A program made the translations under genes and the position numbers. Shown here piece by piece: positions 33,763 to 43,659 of a DNA stretch of 64,000 bases. The notes under the pieces were generated by a model. That model did not search any database. It worked only from the letters and a program-made list of their open reading frames with translations, and was not told where the DNA came from. Within the stretch, counting starts at the first letter, position 1; every line of letters begins with the position of its first letter. Source of the stretch: Pseudomonas fluvialis (GTDB lineage Bacteria > Pseudomonadota > Gammaproteobacteria > Pseudomonadales > Pseudomonadaceae); contig NZ_JACHLL010000001.1 in the NCBI RefSeq assembly GCF_014207935.1, positions 186,001 through 250,000 on the forward strand. The letters run 5' to 3'.

Positions 33763-33838
33763 TGGCTCCGCGACCTGGACTCGAACCAGGGACCCAATGA
33801 TTAACAGTCATTTGCTCTACCGACTGAGCTATCGCGGA
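33763..33838 (-). tRNA. tRNA-Asn (GTT anticodon)
   Basis: A 76-nt cloverleaf on the minus strand starting TCCGCGATAGCTCAGTCGG, anticodon loop CTGTTAA, encoded CCA. First gene of the three-tRNA operon, 9 bp before tRNA-Pro. Confidence 0.96.
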
Positions 33839-33901
33839 ACTTCGGTCTTCCAATCCCAGCTACTGGTTCGGTTTAATCCGTTCCCGCATCTGAGGCGCGC
33901 C

Positions 33902-33929
33902 ATTTTACGTTTCCGCGACGCGCTGTCAA
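33902..33929 (-). promoter_or_regulatory. Sigma-70 promoter of the tRNA operon
   Basis: On the minus strand a perfect TTGACA is followed after 16 bp by TAAAAT and then a GC-rich stretch (GGCGCGCC), the discriminator typical of stable-RNA promoters under stringent control. It lies about 64 bp upstream of tRNA-Asn. Confidence 0.85.
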
Positions 33930-34118
33930 CCCCTTGATTTACAACTCGCTCTTATTCTTTGCAGGGCACGGCGCGAGCTGCTATATCTAGCCAAGATGTG
34001 ATCACAAGCACAGATGTGCACTCAGCACACTCGCCGCACACCAGACGCCACTCTCTTTGACTGCCCTGATCGATATGCGCCCCCACCGCCTCAATGGCCT
34101 GCTCCGCAGGAATGCCTC

Positions 34119-36512
34119 ATGAATGAACAGGACAGCAAGCCAAACGTCGTATCCCTGAGCAGCCGCATGCCGCAACCGCGCTTCGGCGACCTGCTGCAAG
34201 GCTGCCGCCAGTTGTTGCTTAACCATCTGGCCAAACAGCTGGAGGCGGTATTCGCCGGCGTCGATGACGCACTCTTCGAGTGCGCCGACAAGGCCAGCAG
34301 CAACAGCGAGCAAACGCTGTACTTCGACAGCATGCGTGAGATCCGCAAGCAGCGCGTGCACCTGGAGCGGGCCTACCATCAGTGGCTTGGCCAGAAGCTC
34401 AGCGCCTTTGCCGAAGGCCGCTGCCAGACTGCCGTAAGCGAACAGGTCGGCCTGGACGACCTGAGCCTGGTGCAGAACGACGATTACGAGGAAAGCCTGC
34501 AGGTCACCAACATGACCAGCCGGGTCAACGCCCGCTGCGCACAACCCCTGTTTGGCCTGGAACAACGCCTGGCCCTGCTCAACAATGGCCTCAAGCCACG
34601 CGAAGAAGACAATCCCTTCGGCCCGCGCCTGATCGCCCAGGCCTTCCGCGAAACGCTCAAAGGCTCGCCGTTCCCGCTGAGTATTCGCCTGACTCTTTAC
34701 CAGCTGTTCGATCAGTACCTGATGAGTAGCCTGGACAGCCTGTTTGCCGAACTCAACCAGAAGCTGATTGAGGCCGGCTTGCTGCCGAACCTCAAGTACC
34801 GGCCGACCCATGCCGCCGGCCGCAGCAGTCCGCCGGTCGCCGCACCGACAGAACACCAGCCCAGCACCGAGCCACCCGCCCACAGCCCGGCCCAGCCCAT
34901 GGCACCCGCAGCAGCCGCTGCCTACAGTGGTTTCAACCCCCAGGGCGGTGGTAGCCCTGCATCGAGTGCCGCAGCGCCCGCTGGCAATAGCCTGCCGGGT
35001 GAGAGCAACGGACAGACCGGCGAGCAGAGCCCGGCGCAGCTGTTCTCCGACCTCAGCTCGCTCATGGCCGAACAGCGCCAGCAAGCGCCCCATGCCCCGC
35101 TGTTCGGCGGCTCGCGCAGCATTGCCAGCTATGCCCCGCAGGGCGCACACAGCACCTACAGCGCCAGCGAACTGCTCAACGCCCTCAATCGGCTGCAACA
35201 AAGCTCCGGCCAGGACCTGCAAAGCCGCCTGCAACAACCCCAGGCAGTGGAAGGCCTCAAAGCCGAGTTGCATGAACAGCTGGAAGCCATCAGCCAGTTG
35301 CCCGGCCAGCAAAAACTGGCCGACGAAGAAGCCGATGTGATCGACCTGGTCGGCATGCTGTTCGACTTCATCCTCGATGACGACAACCTGCCGGACAACT
35401 GCAAGACTGCGCTGTCTCACCTGCACACGCCGTACCTGAAGGTCGCCCTGCACGACAAGGCACTCTTTACCCAGCACCAGCACCCGGCCCGCCAGCTGCT
35501 CAACAGCATGGCCCAGGCGGGCGTGCTGTATGGCGGCGAAGGCGATGACAGTGGTCTGCTGGCGAAGATGCACTGGGTGGTCGAGCGGGTCATCCACAGC
35601 TTCAATGGCGACCTGCAGCTATTCGACAGCCTGCTTGACGAGTTCAATGAATACGTCGCCACCCTCAAGCACAAGGTCGAGCTGCGCGAGCGGCGTGCCG
35701 TGGAGGCCGCCAAGGGGCGCGACAAGCTGCTCGGCGCGCGCCAGCAGGCAGTCGAAGCCATCGAAAAATGCCTGCATGGCCGCGAGTTGCCGCCACTGCT
35801 GAAGAACTTTCTCGAACTGACCTGGACCGACGTGCTGGTGTTCATCCTTCTGCGCGGCGGCGAGCGTAGTGGCGAATGGCAGAAAGCCTGCGACACCGCC
35901 GAACAACTGGCCTGGAGTGGCACGCCGCTGGACGAGAACGGCCGCGCGCAACTCGGCCAGCTGCGTATAGGCTTGCTCGAAGAGTTGCGCAAGGGCCTGG
36001 AACTGCTCGGCGGCTATCACGAAGACGGCATTCGTCGCCTGCTGCAGGACATAGTAGCCTGCCAGCACGCAGTGCAAGCCAAACAGCCACAGCTGGCCGC
36101 CAGGCTCAAGCCGCAACTGCAGGAGAGCGCCCTCGGCGCCATGCTCGGCGAAGACGCCGAACTCGCCAAGGCGCCGCGACCGAAAGGCTCGCTGTCAGCT
36201 CGCGCACAGGGCTTCGTCAAGGAACTGGAAACCCTGGAGTTTGGCGTCTGGTTCGAGTTCGTCAACGGCGACGACACGCAAACCCTCAAGCTGTCCTGGT
36301 TCAGCCCGACCACGCGCAACTACATGTTTGTCGACCATGCGGGCCAACGGGTGGCCGTCAAACCCATCGGCCAGTTGGCCGAAGAAATGGAACAGGGCAA
36401 AGCTCGCCTGCTGCCCCGCGAGCGCAACGCGCCTCTGGTGGACCGCGCCCTCGGCGCCATCTACCGGGCCCTGCAACGCTTCACCGGACGCACACCCAGC
36501 ACGGCCCACTGA
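34119..36512 (+). CDS. DUF1631 family protein (copy 2)
   Basis: A 797-residue paralogue of the protein at 18228-20513. Shared blocks include ADKASSNSEQTLYFDSMREIRKQR, LSLVQNDDYEES, the DNPFGPRLIAQAF segment and FDFILDDDNLPDNCKTALSHL, with a variable Ala/Pro/Ser linker (about residues 230-350). The C-terminal region looks like a small beta-barrel (FGVWFEFVNGDD, YMFVDHAGQRVAVKPIGQLAEE). I choose the ATG at 34119, 9 bp after AGGA, which gives the MNEQDSKPNVVSLSSRMP start. A PilZ-domain gene follows after 45 bp on the same strand, which hints at a c-di-GMP link. Function unknown. Confidence 0.87.
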   Translation: MNEQDSKPNVVSLSSRMPQPRFGDLLQGCRQLLLNHLAKQLEAVFAGVDDALFECADKASSNSEQTLYFDSMREIRKQRVHLERAYHQWLGQKLSAFAEGRCQTAVSEQVGLDDLSLVQNDDYEESLQVTNMTSRVNARCAQPLFGLEQRLALLNNGLKPREEDNPFGPRLIAQAFRETLKGSPFPLSIRLTLYQLFDQYLMSSLDSLFAELNQKLIEAGLLPNLKYRPTHAAGRSSPPVAAPTEHQPSTEPPAHSPAQPMAPAAAAAYSGFNPQGGGSPASSAAAPAGNSLPGESNGQTGEQSPAQLFSDLSSLMAEQRQQAPHAPLFGGSRSIASYAPQGAHSTYSASELLNALNRLQQSSGQDLQSRLQQPQAVEGLKAELHEQLEAISQLPGQQKLADEEADVIDLVGMLFDFILDDDNLPDNCKTALSHLHTPYLKVALHDKALFTQHQHPARQLLNSMAQAGVLYGGEGDDSGLLAKMHWVVERVIHSFNGDLQLFDSLLDEFNEYVATLKHKVELRERRAVEAAKGRDKLLGARQQAVEAIEKCLHGRELPPLLKNFLELTWTDVLVFILLRGGERSGEWQKACDTAEQLAWSGTPLDENGRAQLGQLRIGLLEELRKGLELLGGYHEDGIRRLLQDIVACQHAVQAKQPQLAARLKPQLQESALGAMLGEDAELAKAPRPKGSLSARAQGFVKELETLEFGVWFEFVNGDDTQTLKLSWFSPTTRNYMFVDHAGQRVAVKPIGQLAEEMEQGKARLLPRERNAPLVDRALGAIYRALQRFTGRTPSTAH

Positions 36513-36557
36513 CTACCCGAATGCAATCCGGCCGCTCAAACGGCCTGAGGAGCGAGA

Positions 36558-36890
36558 ATGGATGAACGACGCCTGCACAACCGCCACGCTGCCGAGGTGA
36601 CGCTGGAGGTCTTTGATGTGCACAGCGGGCGCCGCCTGGGCCGCATCGTCGACCTGTCGCTGGACGGCTTCATGCTGTTCAGCGAAGAGCCCATCGCCGC
36701 AGACTCGGTGTGGGAGTGCCGCCTGCAGCCCTGCCCACCACTGGATGAACTGCCCCCAGTAGAGGTGGGCGCCGACTGCCTGTGGAGCCGTCCCGGCGCC
36801 GACAACCAGCACTGCTGGGCGGGCTTTCACATCATCGATATCGACGAGAGCAACAGCGCCCATCTGGAATCGCTACTCGAGCACCTCTGA
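36558..36890 (+). CDS. PilZ domain protein (c-di-GMP receptor)
   Basis: A 110-residue single-domain PilZ protein. Both c-di-GMP binding signatures are present: RxxxR in ERRLHNRHAAEV (residues 4-8) and (D/N)xSxxG in VDLSLDGFML. The rest forms the expected beta strands (GVECRLQP-like, WAGFHIIDID). The ATG follows TGAGGAG. It probably shares a transcript with the DUF1631 gene and may act as its ligand-sensing partner. Its last 18 bp overlap the convergent PAP2 gene. Confidence 0.93.
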   Translation: MDERRLHNRHAAEVTLEVFDVHSGRRLGRIVDLSLDGFMLFSEEPIAADSVWECRLQPCPPLDELPPVEVGADCLWSRPGADNQHCWAGFHIIDIDESNSAHLESLLEHL

Positions 36891-37778
36891 AGCCAGAGGC
36901 CGCGAAGCCCGTGCGCCGAGCAATTGCAGGCGCACCAGGACCCACGGCATCAAGGCGGCCACAAAAAGGCCCATGATCAGGCCGCGAACCACCTGCCACA
37001 GCCAGTCCTGCAGCGGCCACAGGTCTGCCAGCGCCTTGAGCGCCACTTGCAACAGTAGAAACGCACCAGCACCCAGCGCCGCCGCCAACAGCCGCCGCCA
37101 GGTGGAGACCTGCGCATGACTATCCAGCCAGCGGCCTTCCAGACGATAACCGAGCAGTACCCCGACCAGCATCGCCGCCAGCAACGGCACGTAATGTGGC
37201 GCCGTGCCTTGCCAGGCCAGCTGAAAGCCCAACGCCAGCAGCACGATAAGCCCCAGATGCCAGAAGGCATTCGCCTCGCGCCACCAGCGCAGCGGCTGCA
37301 CCAGCGCGAAACCGAGCAGGGTCAGCGCGCCGAGCAGCGCACCGCCCAACACATCCTCCAGATCATGGGCCCCCAGATACAGGCGACTAAAAATGATGCC
37401 GCTGACCACCACCCCACTGAGTAGCCACATCCAGCGCTGGCGCAACTCATAGGCCAGCCAGAGCCAGAGCACCACGGCGATCTGCGCATGGCCACTGGGC
37501 AGCCCAAAGCTCTGCCCCACTTCATGGTCCATGCGATAGTCCAGCGCCGGACGAGGGTCCTGCCAGAGATCCTTGCAGAACGCATTGAACACCGCAGTAA
37601 AGGCCACCAGCAGGAACAGGCGCAGGAACAACGGCTTGTTCCAGGCCCAGTAACCCAGCGGCAGGAAGAACAGGATGAACTTCTCGTAACCCAGCTGGGT
37701 GAAGCCATGCATCAGCGGCGTCAGCCAGTCGTGGCGCAAGGGCAGGACCCAGGACAGGTCGTGAAGAATCTCGGGCAT
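36873..37778 (-). CDS. PAP2-family membrane phosphatase
   Basis: A 301-residue integral membrane phosphatase of the PAP2 superfamily. The three catalytic motifs are intact: KDLWQDPRP (KxxxxxxRP), PSGHAQ, and SRLYLGAHDLEDVLGG (SRxxxxxHxxxD). About eight hydrophobic segments are visible, more than in the shortest members. Likely substrates are lipid phosphates such as undecaprenyl pyrophosphate or phosphatidate, but this cannot be decided from sequence. The ATG at 37778 follows GAGAAG. It converges on and overlaps the PilZ gene by 18 bp. Confidence 0.9.
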   Translation of the reverse strand: MPEILHDLSWVLPLRHDWLTPLMHGFTQLGYEKFILFFLPLGYWAWNKPLFLRLFLLVAFTAVFNAFCKDLWQDPRPALDYRMDHEVGQSFGLPSGHAQIAVVLWLWLAYELRQRWMWLLSGVVVSGIIFSRLYLGAHDLEDVLGGALLGALTLLGFALVQPLRWWREANAFWHLGLIVLLALGFQLAWQGTAPHYVPLLAAMLVGVLLGYRLEGRWLDSHAQVSTWRRLLAAALGAGAFLLLQVALKALADLWPLQDWLWQVVRGLIMGLFVAALMPWVLVRLQLLGARASRPLASEVLE

Positions 37779-38008
37779 CAATGCTTCTCATCAGGGTCGG
37801 GGCAATACCGCCAGTCTGGCCGGAATTTGCCGCGCCACGCAATCCTCGTACATGGCCCCGACCACACTTAGGCAACCATTCATGCCCTGTATTCACAGGC
37901 ATACAACGGTCGCCTGGCACTTCGCGCTAGCATCGACACCAGCCGGGGCCCTGCCGCCAACACCGAGCCAACTGCCCTCCACACAGTACAAAAATAAGCT
38001 GGAGCCCC

Positions 38009-41000
38009 ATGAGCGCACCCTTCAATACCATCCTGATCGCCAACCGCGGCGAGATTGCCATCCGCATCGCACGCGCCTGCGCTGACCTGGACATTCGCTC
38101 GGTGGCGGTGTTCGCCGAAGACGACGGCGCTAGCCTGCACACGCGCAAGGCCGATCTCGCCGTGCCGCTGCGCGGGCGCGGCGTGCCGGCCTACTTGGAC
38201 ATGGACCAACTGATCGAAGTGGCCCGCGCCCAGGGCTGCGACGCCATCCATCCCGGCTACGGTTTTCTCGCCGAGAACGCCGAGTTCGCTCGCCGCTGCC
38301 AGTCCGCCGGCATCGTCTTTATCGGCCCTGATCCGAGCGTACTGGAACTGTTTGGCGACAAGGCCGCCGCCCGCGCCCTGGCCGAACGCTGCGGCGTACC
38401 TCTGGTGGTCGGAATCAACCAGGCGGTGAGCCTGGAGCAGGCCCAGGCCTTCTGCGCCGAACATGGCGCGGTGATGCTCAAGGCCCTGGCCGGCGGCGGC
38501 GGGCGCGGCATGCGCGCGGTGTTCGCGCAGGACGAGCTGGCCGAGGCCTATGCGCGCTGCCAGTCCGAGGCCCAGGCGGCGTTCGGCAACGGCGCCCTGT
38601 ATGTCGAGCAACTGGTGCGCCAGGCGCGGCATATCGAGGTGCAGGTGCTCGGCGATGGCAGCACGGTCAGCCACCTGTGGGAGCGCGACTGCAGTTTGCA
38701 GCGGCGCAACCAGAAGCTGGTGGAAATCGCTCCCAGCCCAGACCTCGACAACGAGGTGCGCGCGGCGATCATCGAGTGCGCCCTGCAACTGGCCGGCGCG
38801 GTGAGCTACCGCGGCATCGGCACCTTCGAATTCCTCCTCGATGCCGAGCAACCGGAGCGCTTCTATTTCATGGAAGCCAACCCGCGGGTGCAGGTGGAGC
38901 ACACCGTGACCGAACAGATCACCGGCGTCGATCTGCTGCACACCCAGATCCGCCTGATTGCCGGCGCTTCCCTCGACCAGTTGGGCCTGCGCCAGCCACC
39001 GGCCGTGCAGGGCTGCGCCGTGCAGCTGCGGATCAACCTGGAAACCCTTCACGCCGACGGCAGCACGCGCCCGGCGGTCGGCACTCTCGCCGCCTACGAG
39101 CCGCCCAGCGGCCCCGGCCTGCGGGTGGACGGCTACGGCTACGCCGGCTACCCGGTCAGCCCCAGCTACGACTCACTGCTGACCAAGCTGATAGCCACCG
39201 CACCCGACTACCCCGCCGCCCTGCGCCGCGCCTACCGCGCGCTGTGCGAATTCCGCCTGGACGGCGTGGCGAGCAACCTGCATCTGCTGCAGAACCTGCT
39301 GCGCCTGCCCGAGGTGCAGGGCAACCGGGTCAGCACCCGCTTCGTCGAGAGCCGCCTGGACGAGCTGCTCGCGGCCCAGCCCAAAGCTCATGCCCATCAC
39401 TATTTTTCCGCCAGCCTGGCACAGTCCGCGACCGGCCCGCGACCGGTCGACGCCCCGCCCGGCACCCAGCCGCTGAACACGCCGAGCACCGGCGTGCTGG
39501 TGTGCCTGGAAGTGGCCGAGGGCGACGCGGTGGCCGCCGGCCAGACCATCGCCGTGCTGGAGGCGATGAAGATGGAGTTCGAGGTGCGCGCCAGCCACAG
39601 CGGCATCATCCGCGCGCTGGTCGCCCAGCCGGGCGATACCCTGGCCGAAGGCCAGGCGCTGCTGTTCATCGAACCGGCCGAGGTGGCCGCCGAGCACGGC
39701 CACAACGAACAGAGCCTGGACCTGGCGCATATCCGCGCCGACCTGGCCGAAGTGCTGGAGCGCCACGCACGCCTCACCGACGAACGCCGCCCCCAGGCCG
39801 TGGCCAAGCGGCGCAAGACGGGCCAGCGCACGGTGCGCGAGAACCTCACCGACCTGCTGGATGACGGCAGCTTCATCGAATACGGCGCCCTGGCCCTGGC
39901 CGCGCAACGACGGCGTCGTTCAGCCGAGGAGCTGATGGAGCTGAGCCCGGCCGATGGCCTGGTCGCCGGCATCGGCACGGTCAACGCCGGCCAGTTCGGC
40001 AGCGAAACGGCGCGCTGCATGACCATCGCCTACGACTACACGGTCTTCGCCGGCACCCAGGGCGTGATCAACCACAAGAAGACCGACCGCATGCTGCAGC
40101 TGGCCGAACAGTGGCGCCTGCCGCTGGTGCTGTTCGCCGAGGGCGGCGGCGGCCGGCCCGGCGATACCGACTTCGTCGGCGTGGCCGGGCTGGACTGCCA
40201 CACTTTCGTTGGCATGGCCAGACTCTCCGGCCTGGTGCCGCTGGTCGGCGTGGTCTCCGGGCGCTGCTTCGCCGGCAATGCCGCCCTGCTCGGCTGCTGC
40301 GACGTGATCATCGCCACCGAAAACGCCAGTATCGGCATGGCCGGTCCGGCCATGATCGAAGGCGGCGGCCTGGGCAGCTTCAGGCCCGAAGAGGTCGGCC
40401 CGGTGTCGGTGCAGGGCCCCAACGGGGTGATCGACGTGCGGGTGGCGGATGAAGCCGAAGCCGTTGAGGTGGCCAAACAGTACCTGTCCTACTTCCAGGG
40501 ACCGCTGGCCGACTGGGACTGCGCCGACCAGCGCGAGCTGCGCCACCTGATCCCGGAAAACCGCCTGCGCGTCTACGACATCCGCCGAGTGATCGAGCTG
40601 CTGGCCGACCGCGACTCGGTGCTGGAACTGCGCCGCCAGTTCGCCCTGGGCCTGATCACCGCCCTGGTCCGCATCGAAGGCAAGCCGTTCGGCCTGATCG
40701 CCAACAACCCCGCGCACCTGGGCGGTGCCATCGACGCAGCGGCCGGCGACAAGGCCGCGCGCTTTATGCAGCTGTGCGATGCCTTCGACATCCCCCTGCT
40801 GTCGCTGTGCGACACCCCTGGCTTTATGGTCGGGCCGGAGGCGGAGAAACAGGCCACGGTGCGCCACGTATCACGCATGTTCGTCGCCGCCGCCAGCCTC
40901 AGCGTGCCGTTCTTCACCGTGGTGCTGCGCAAGGGCTACGGCCTCGGCGCCCAGGCCATGGCCGCCGGCAGCTTCCACTCGCCGCTGTTCACCATCGCCT

Positions 41001-41287
41001 GGCCCAGCGGCGAGTTCGGCGCCATGGGCCTGGAAGGCGCGGTACGCCTGGGCTTCGCCAAGGAACTGGCGGCCCAGGCGGACGCAGTGGCGCAGCAGGC
41101 GCTGTTCGACAAGCTGGTGGCCAAGGCCTACGAGAACGGCAAAGGGCTGAATATGGCCAGTTACCTCGAAATAGATGCCGTCATAGACCCCGCCGAGACC
41201 CGTGCCTGGCTGCTGCGCGGGCTGAATGCCACGCCGCGCCCGGCCGCGCGAACCGGCAAGAAGCGGCCATTTGTCGACACCTGGTGA
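38009..41287 (+). CDS. Single-chain biotin-dependent acyl-CoA carboxylase
   Basis: A 1092-residue fusion of three modules normally on separate chains. Residues 1-450 are a biotin carboxylase (ATP-grasp loop GGGGRGMR, EANPRVQVEHTVTE). Residues 490-560 are a biotin carboxyl carrier with the biotinylation site LEAMKMEF (K521). From about 590 to the end is a full carboxyltransferase (YTVFAGTQGVINHKKTDR, LPLVLFAEGGGGRPGD, then LIANNPAHLGGAID and DTPGFMVGPEAE). The design matches the long-chain acyl-CoA carboxylases described from Mycobacterium and Pseudomonas, which form homohexamers and act on a range of acyl-CoAs. It is annotated elsewhere as a probable pyruvate carboxylase, which the carboxyltransferase type contradicts. 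Transcribed upstream of dxs. Confidence 0.9.
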   Translation: MSAPFNTILIANRGEIAIRIARACADLDIRSVAVFAEDDGASLHTRKADLAVPLRGRGVPAYLDMDQLIEVARAQGCDAIHPGYGFLAENAEFARRCQSAGIVFIGPDPSVLELFGDKAAARALAERCGVPLVVGINQAVSLEQAQAFCAEHGAVMLKALAGGGGRGMRAVFAQDELAEAYARCQSEAQAAFGNGALYVEQLVRQARHIEVQVLGDGSTVSHLWERDCSLQRRNQKLVEIAPSPDLDNEVRAAIIECALQLAGAVSYRGIGTFEFLLDAEQPERFYFMEANPRVQVEHTVTEQITGVDLLHTQIRLIAGASLDQLGLRQPPAVQGCAVQLRINLETLHADGSTRPAVGTLAAYEPPSGPGLRVDGYGYAGYPVSPSYDSLLTKLIATAPDYPAALRRAYRALCEFRLDGVASNLHLLQNLLRLPEVQGNRVSTRFVESRLDELLAAQPKAHAHHYFSASLAQSATGPRPVDAPPGTQPLNTPSTGVLVCLEVAEGDAVAAGQTIAVLEAMKMEFEVRASHSGIIRALVAQPGDTLAEGQALLFIEPAEVAAEHGHNEQSLDLAHIRADLAEVLERHARLTDERRPQAVAKRRKTGQRTVRENLTDLLDDGSFIEYGALALAAQRRRRSAEELMELSPADGLVAGIGTVNAGQFGSETARCMTIAYDYTVFAGTQGVINHKKTDRMLQLAEQWRLPLVLFAEGGGGRPGDTDFVGVAGLDCHTFVGMARLSGLVPLVGVVSGRCFAGNAALLGCCDVIIATENASIGMAGPAMIEGGGLGSFRPEEVGPVSVQGPNGVIDVRVADEAEAVEVAKQYLSYFQGPLADWDCADQRELRHLIPENRLRVYDIRRVIELLADRDSVLELRRQFALGLITALVRIEGKPFGLIANNPAHLGGAIDAAAGDKAARFMQLCDAFDIPLLSLCDTPGFMVGPEAEKQATVRHVSRMFVAAASLSVPFFTVVLRKGYGLGAQAMAAGSFHSPLFTIAWPSGEFGAMGLEGAVRLGFAKELAAQADAVAQQALFDKLVAKAYENGKGLNMASYLEIDAVIDPAETRAWLLRGLNATPRPAARTGKKRPFVDTW

Positions 41288-41378
41288 GACAGCGGCAGCG
41301 CGGCCCTGCGCCGCGCTGCCGAAGGGCGGTGCTTTCGGGTAAACTGCGCGTCTTTTTATGCCTATAACGATCCGCCTG

Positions 41379-43295
41379 ATGCCGACGACCTTCCACCAGA
41401 TCCCCCGCGAGCGCCCCGTCACACCGCTGCTCGACCGTGCCGACACCCCGGCCGGCCTGCGTCGCCTGGCGGAAAGCGAACTGGAAGCCCTGGCCAACGA
41501 GCTGCGCCAGTACCTGCTGTACAGCGTCGGCCAGACCGGTGGGCATTTCGGCGCGGGCCTCGGCGTGATCGAGCTGACCATCGCCCTGCACTACATCTTC
41601 GACACCCCGGATGACCGTCTGGTGTGGGATGTCGGCCACCAGGCCTACCCGCACAAGATCCTCACCGGTCGCCGTGAGCGCATGAGCACACTGCGTCAGA
41701 AGGATGGCCTGGCAGCCTTCCCGCGTCGCAGCGAGAGCGAGTACGACACCTTTGGCGTCGGCCACTCCAGCACCAGCATCGGTGCGGCGCTGGGCATGGC
41801 CATCGCTGCACGCCTGCAGGGCTCGCCGCGCAAGAGCGTGGCGGTGATCGGCGACGGCGCGCTGACCGCCGGCATGGCCTTCGAGGCGCTTAATCACGCC
41901 TCCGACGTCAAGGCCAACATGCTGGTGGTCCTCAACGACAACGACATGTCGATTTCGAAGAACGTCGGCGGCCTGTCCACCTACCTGGCCAAGATCATCT
42001 CCAGCCGCACCTATTCGAGCATGCGCGAGGGCAGCAAGAAGATCCTCTCGCACCTGCCCGGCGCCTGGGAGATCGCGCGCAAGGTCGAGGAGCACGCCAA
42101 GGGCATGCTGGTGCCCGGCACCCTGTTCGAAGAGCTCGGCTGGAACTACGTCGGCCCGATCGACGGCCACGACCTGCCGACCCTGCTGGCCACGCTGCGC
42201 AATATGCGCGACCTGGAAGGCCCGCAGTTCCTCCATGTGATCACCAAGAAGGGCAAGGGCTTCGCCCCGGCCGAGGCCGATCCAATCGGCTACCACGCGA
42301 TCACCAAGCTGGAACCGCTCAACGCCGAGGCCGCGCCCCTCTCTATCCCGAAGCGGCCCTCCGGCCCCAAATACTCCAGCGTTTTCGGCCAGTGGCTGTG
42401 CGATATGGCCGCCGCAGATCCACGGTTGGTCGGCATCACCCCGGCGATGAAGGAAGGCTCCGATCTGGTGGCGTTCAGCGAGCGCTTCCCGGAGCGTTAT
42501 TTCGACGTCGCCATCGCCGAGCAGCACGCCGTGACCCTGGCCGCAGGCATGGCCTGCGACGGCATCAAGCCGGTGGTGGCGATCTACTCCACCTTCCTGC
42601 AGCGCGCCTACGACCAACTGATCCATGACGTGGCGGTGCAGAACCTCGACGTGCTGTTCGCCATCGACCGCGCCGGTCTGGTCGGCGAAGACGGCCCGAC
42701 CCACGCCGGCAGCTTCGATCTGTCCTACCTGCGCTGCATTCCGGGCATGCTGATCATGACCCCCAGCGACGAAAACGAACTGCGCCGCATGCTCACCACC
42801 GGGCACCTGTTCAATGGCCCGGCGGCGGTACGCTACCCGCGCGGCAGCGGCCCGAATGCGCCCATCGAAACAGAGCTGTTGCCGCTGGAAATCGGCAAGG
42901 CCGTGATCCGTCGTCAGGGTCAGAAGACCGCGCTACTGGTATTCGGCGTGCAACTGGCCGAGGCCCTAAAGGTAGGCGAGACACTGGATGCCACCGTGGT
43001 CGACATGCGCTTCGTCAAACCGCTGGACGAAGCCCTGTTGCGCGAACTGGCCGACAGCCACGAACTGCTGGTGACCATCGAGGAAAACAGCATCATGGGC
43101 GGCGCCGGCAGCGCGGTCAGCGAGTTTCTCGCCGCCGAAGGCCGGATCAAGCCCATGCTGCACCTGGGTTTGCCGGACTACTACGTGGAGCACGCCAAAC
43201 CGGCAGACATGCTCGCCGAGTGCGGCCTGGATGCCGCCGGCATCGAAGCCAGCATCCGCCAGCGCCTGGCGCTGCTTGAGCAGAATTCACGCTAA
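41379..43295 (+). CDS. dxs: 1-deoxy-D-xylulose-5-phosphate synthase
   Basis: The first enzyme of the MEP isoprenoid pathway, a thiamine-diphosphate enzyme of 638 residues joining pyruvate and glyceraldehyde 3-phosphate. Visible are [19 protein letters not shown]-like [20 protein letters not shown], the TPP motif [18 protein letters not shown] with NDNDMSIS, and the transketolase Pyr-domain segment [18 protein letters not shown] choose the ATG at 41379 ([13 protein letters not shown]), the N-terminus common to Pseudomonas Dxs, over the longer frame at 41358. In P. aeruginosa it follows ispA and xseB; those genes are not upstream here. Confidence 0.96.
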   Translation: MPTTFHQIPRERPVTPLLDRADTPAGLRRLAESELEALANELRQYLLYSVGQTGGHFGAGLGVIELTIALHYIFDTPDDRLVWDVGHQAYPHKILTGRRERMSTLRQKDGLAAFPRRSESEYDTFGVGHSSTSIGAALGMAIAARLQGSPRKSVAVIGDGALTAGMAFEALNHASDVKANMLVVLNDNDMSISKNVGGLSTYLAKIISSRTYSSMREGSKKILSHLPGAWEIARKVEEHAKGMLVPGTLFEELGWNYVGPIDGHDLPTLLATLRNMRDLEGPQFLHVITKKGKGFAPAEADPIGYHAITKLEPLNAEAAPLSIPKRPSGPKYSSVFGQWLCDMAAADPRLVGITPAMKEGSDLVAFSERFPERYFDVAIAEQHAVTLAAGMACDGIKPVVAIYSTFLQRAYDQLIHDVAVQNLDVLFAIDRAGLVGEDGPTHAGSFDLSYLRCIPGMLIMTPSDENELRRMLTTGHLFNGPAAVRYPRGSGPNAPIETELLPLEIGKAVIRRQGQKTALLVFGVQLAEALKVGETLDATVVDMRFVKPLDEALLRELADSHELLVTIEENSIMGGAGSAVSEFLAAEGRIKPMLHLGLPDYYVEHAKPADMLAECGLDAAGIEASIRQRLALLEQNSR

Positions 43296-43349
43296 ACCCG
43301 ATCTGATCTGCTTGTTTTTCATGGCCGCGCCCCTTAAGGTGCGCGGCGT

Positions 43350-43548
43350 TTGGTGTTCCACCCAGGTGCGCCAGCCTTCAGGCTGGTGATAATCGGGAAG
43401 CCGGTGCGCTCATCACGAGCTATCCCGGCACTGCCCCCGCAACGGTAATCGAGCGCAGCCAGAGGGCTGCACAGGCGTTCAGCAAGCCACTGGGACTCGT
43501 CCTGGGAAGGCGAACGACTGAGCCTCGAGAGTCCGGAGACCGGCCTGG
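43350..43548 (+). ncRNA. Cobalamin riboswitch
   Basis: The 5' leader of the btuB-like gene contains the AdoCbl/B12 aptamer: TTTGGTGTTCCACCCAGGTG at the 5' end, the GGGAAGCCGGTG segment, CACTGCCCCCGCAACGGTAA core, the B12-box AAGCCACTGGGA, and a GAGTCCGGAGACCGGCCT 3' end. It ends about 110 bp before the start codon. It should reduce receptor synthesis when cobalamin is plentiful. Confidence 0.96.
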
Positions 43549-43659
43549 ATGGAGTCGACTGGTGTTGCGGAGGGCAGCACCGTCAAGCACAGCCCGCACA
43601 TGCAGGGCTGTGCTTGTCTGCCCTCCTCAAAAGTTCATTCCCGCTTTTGAGGCTTCCTG

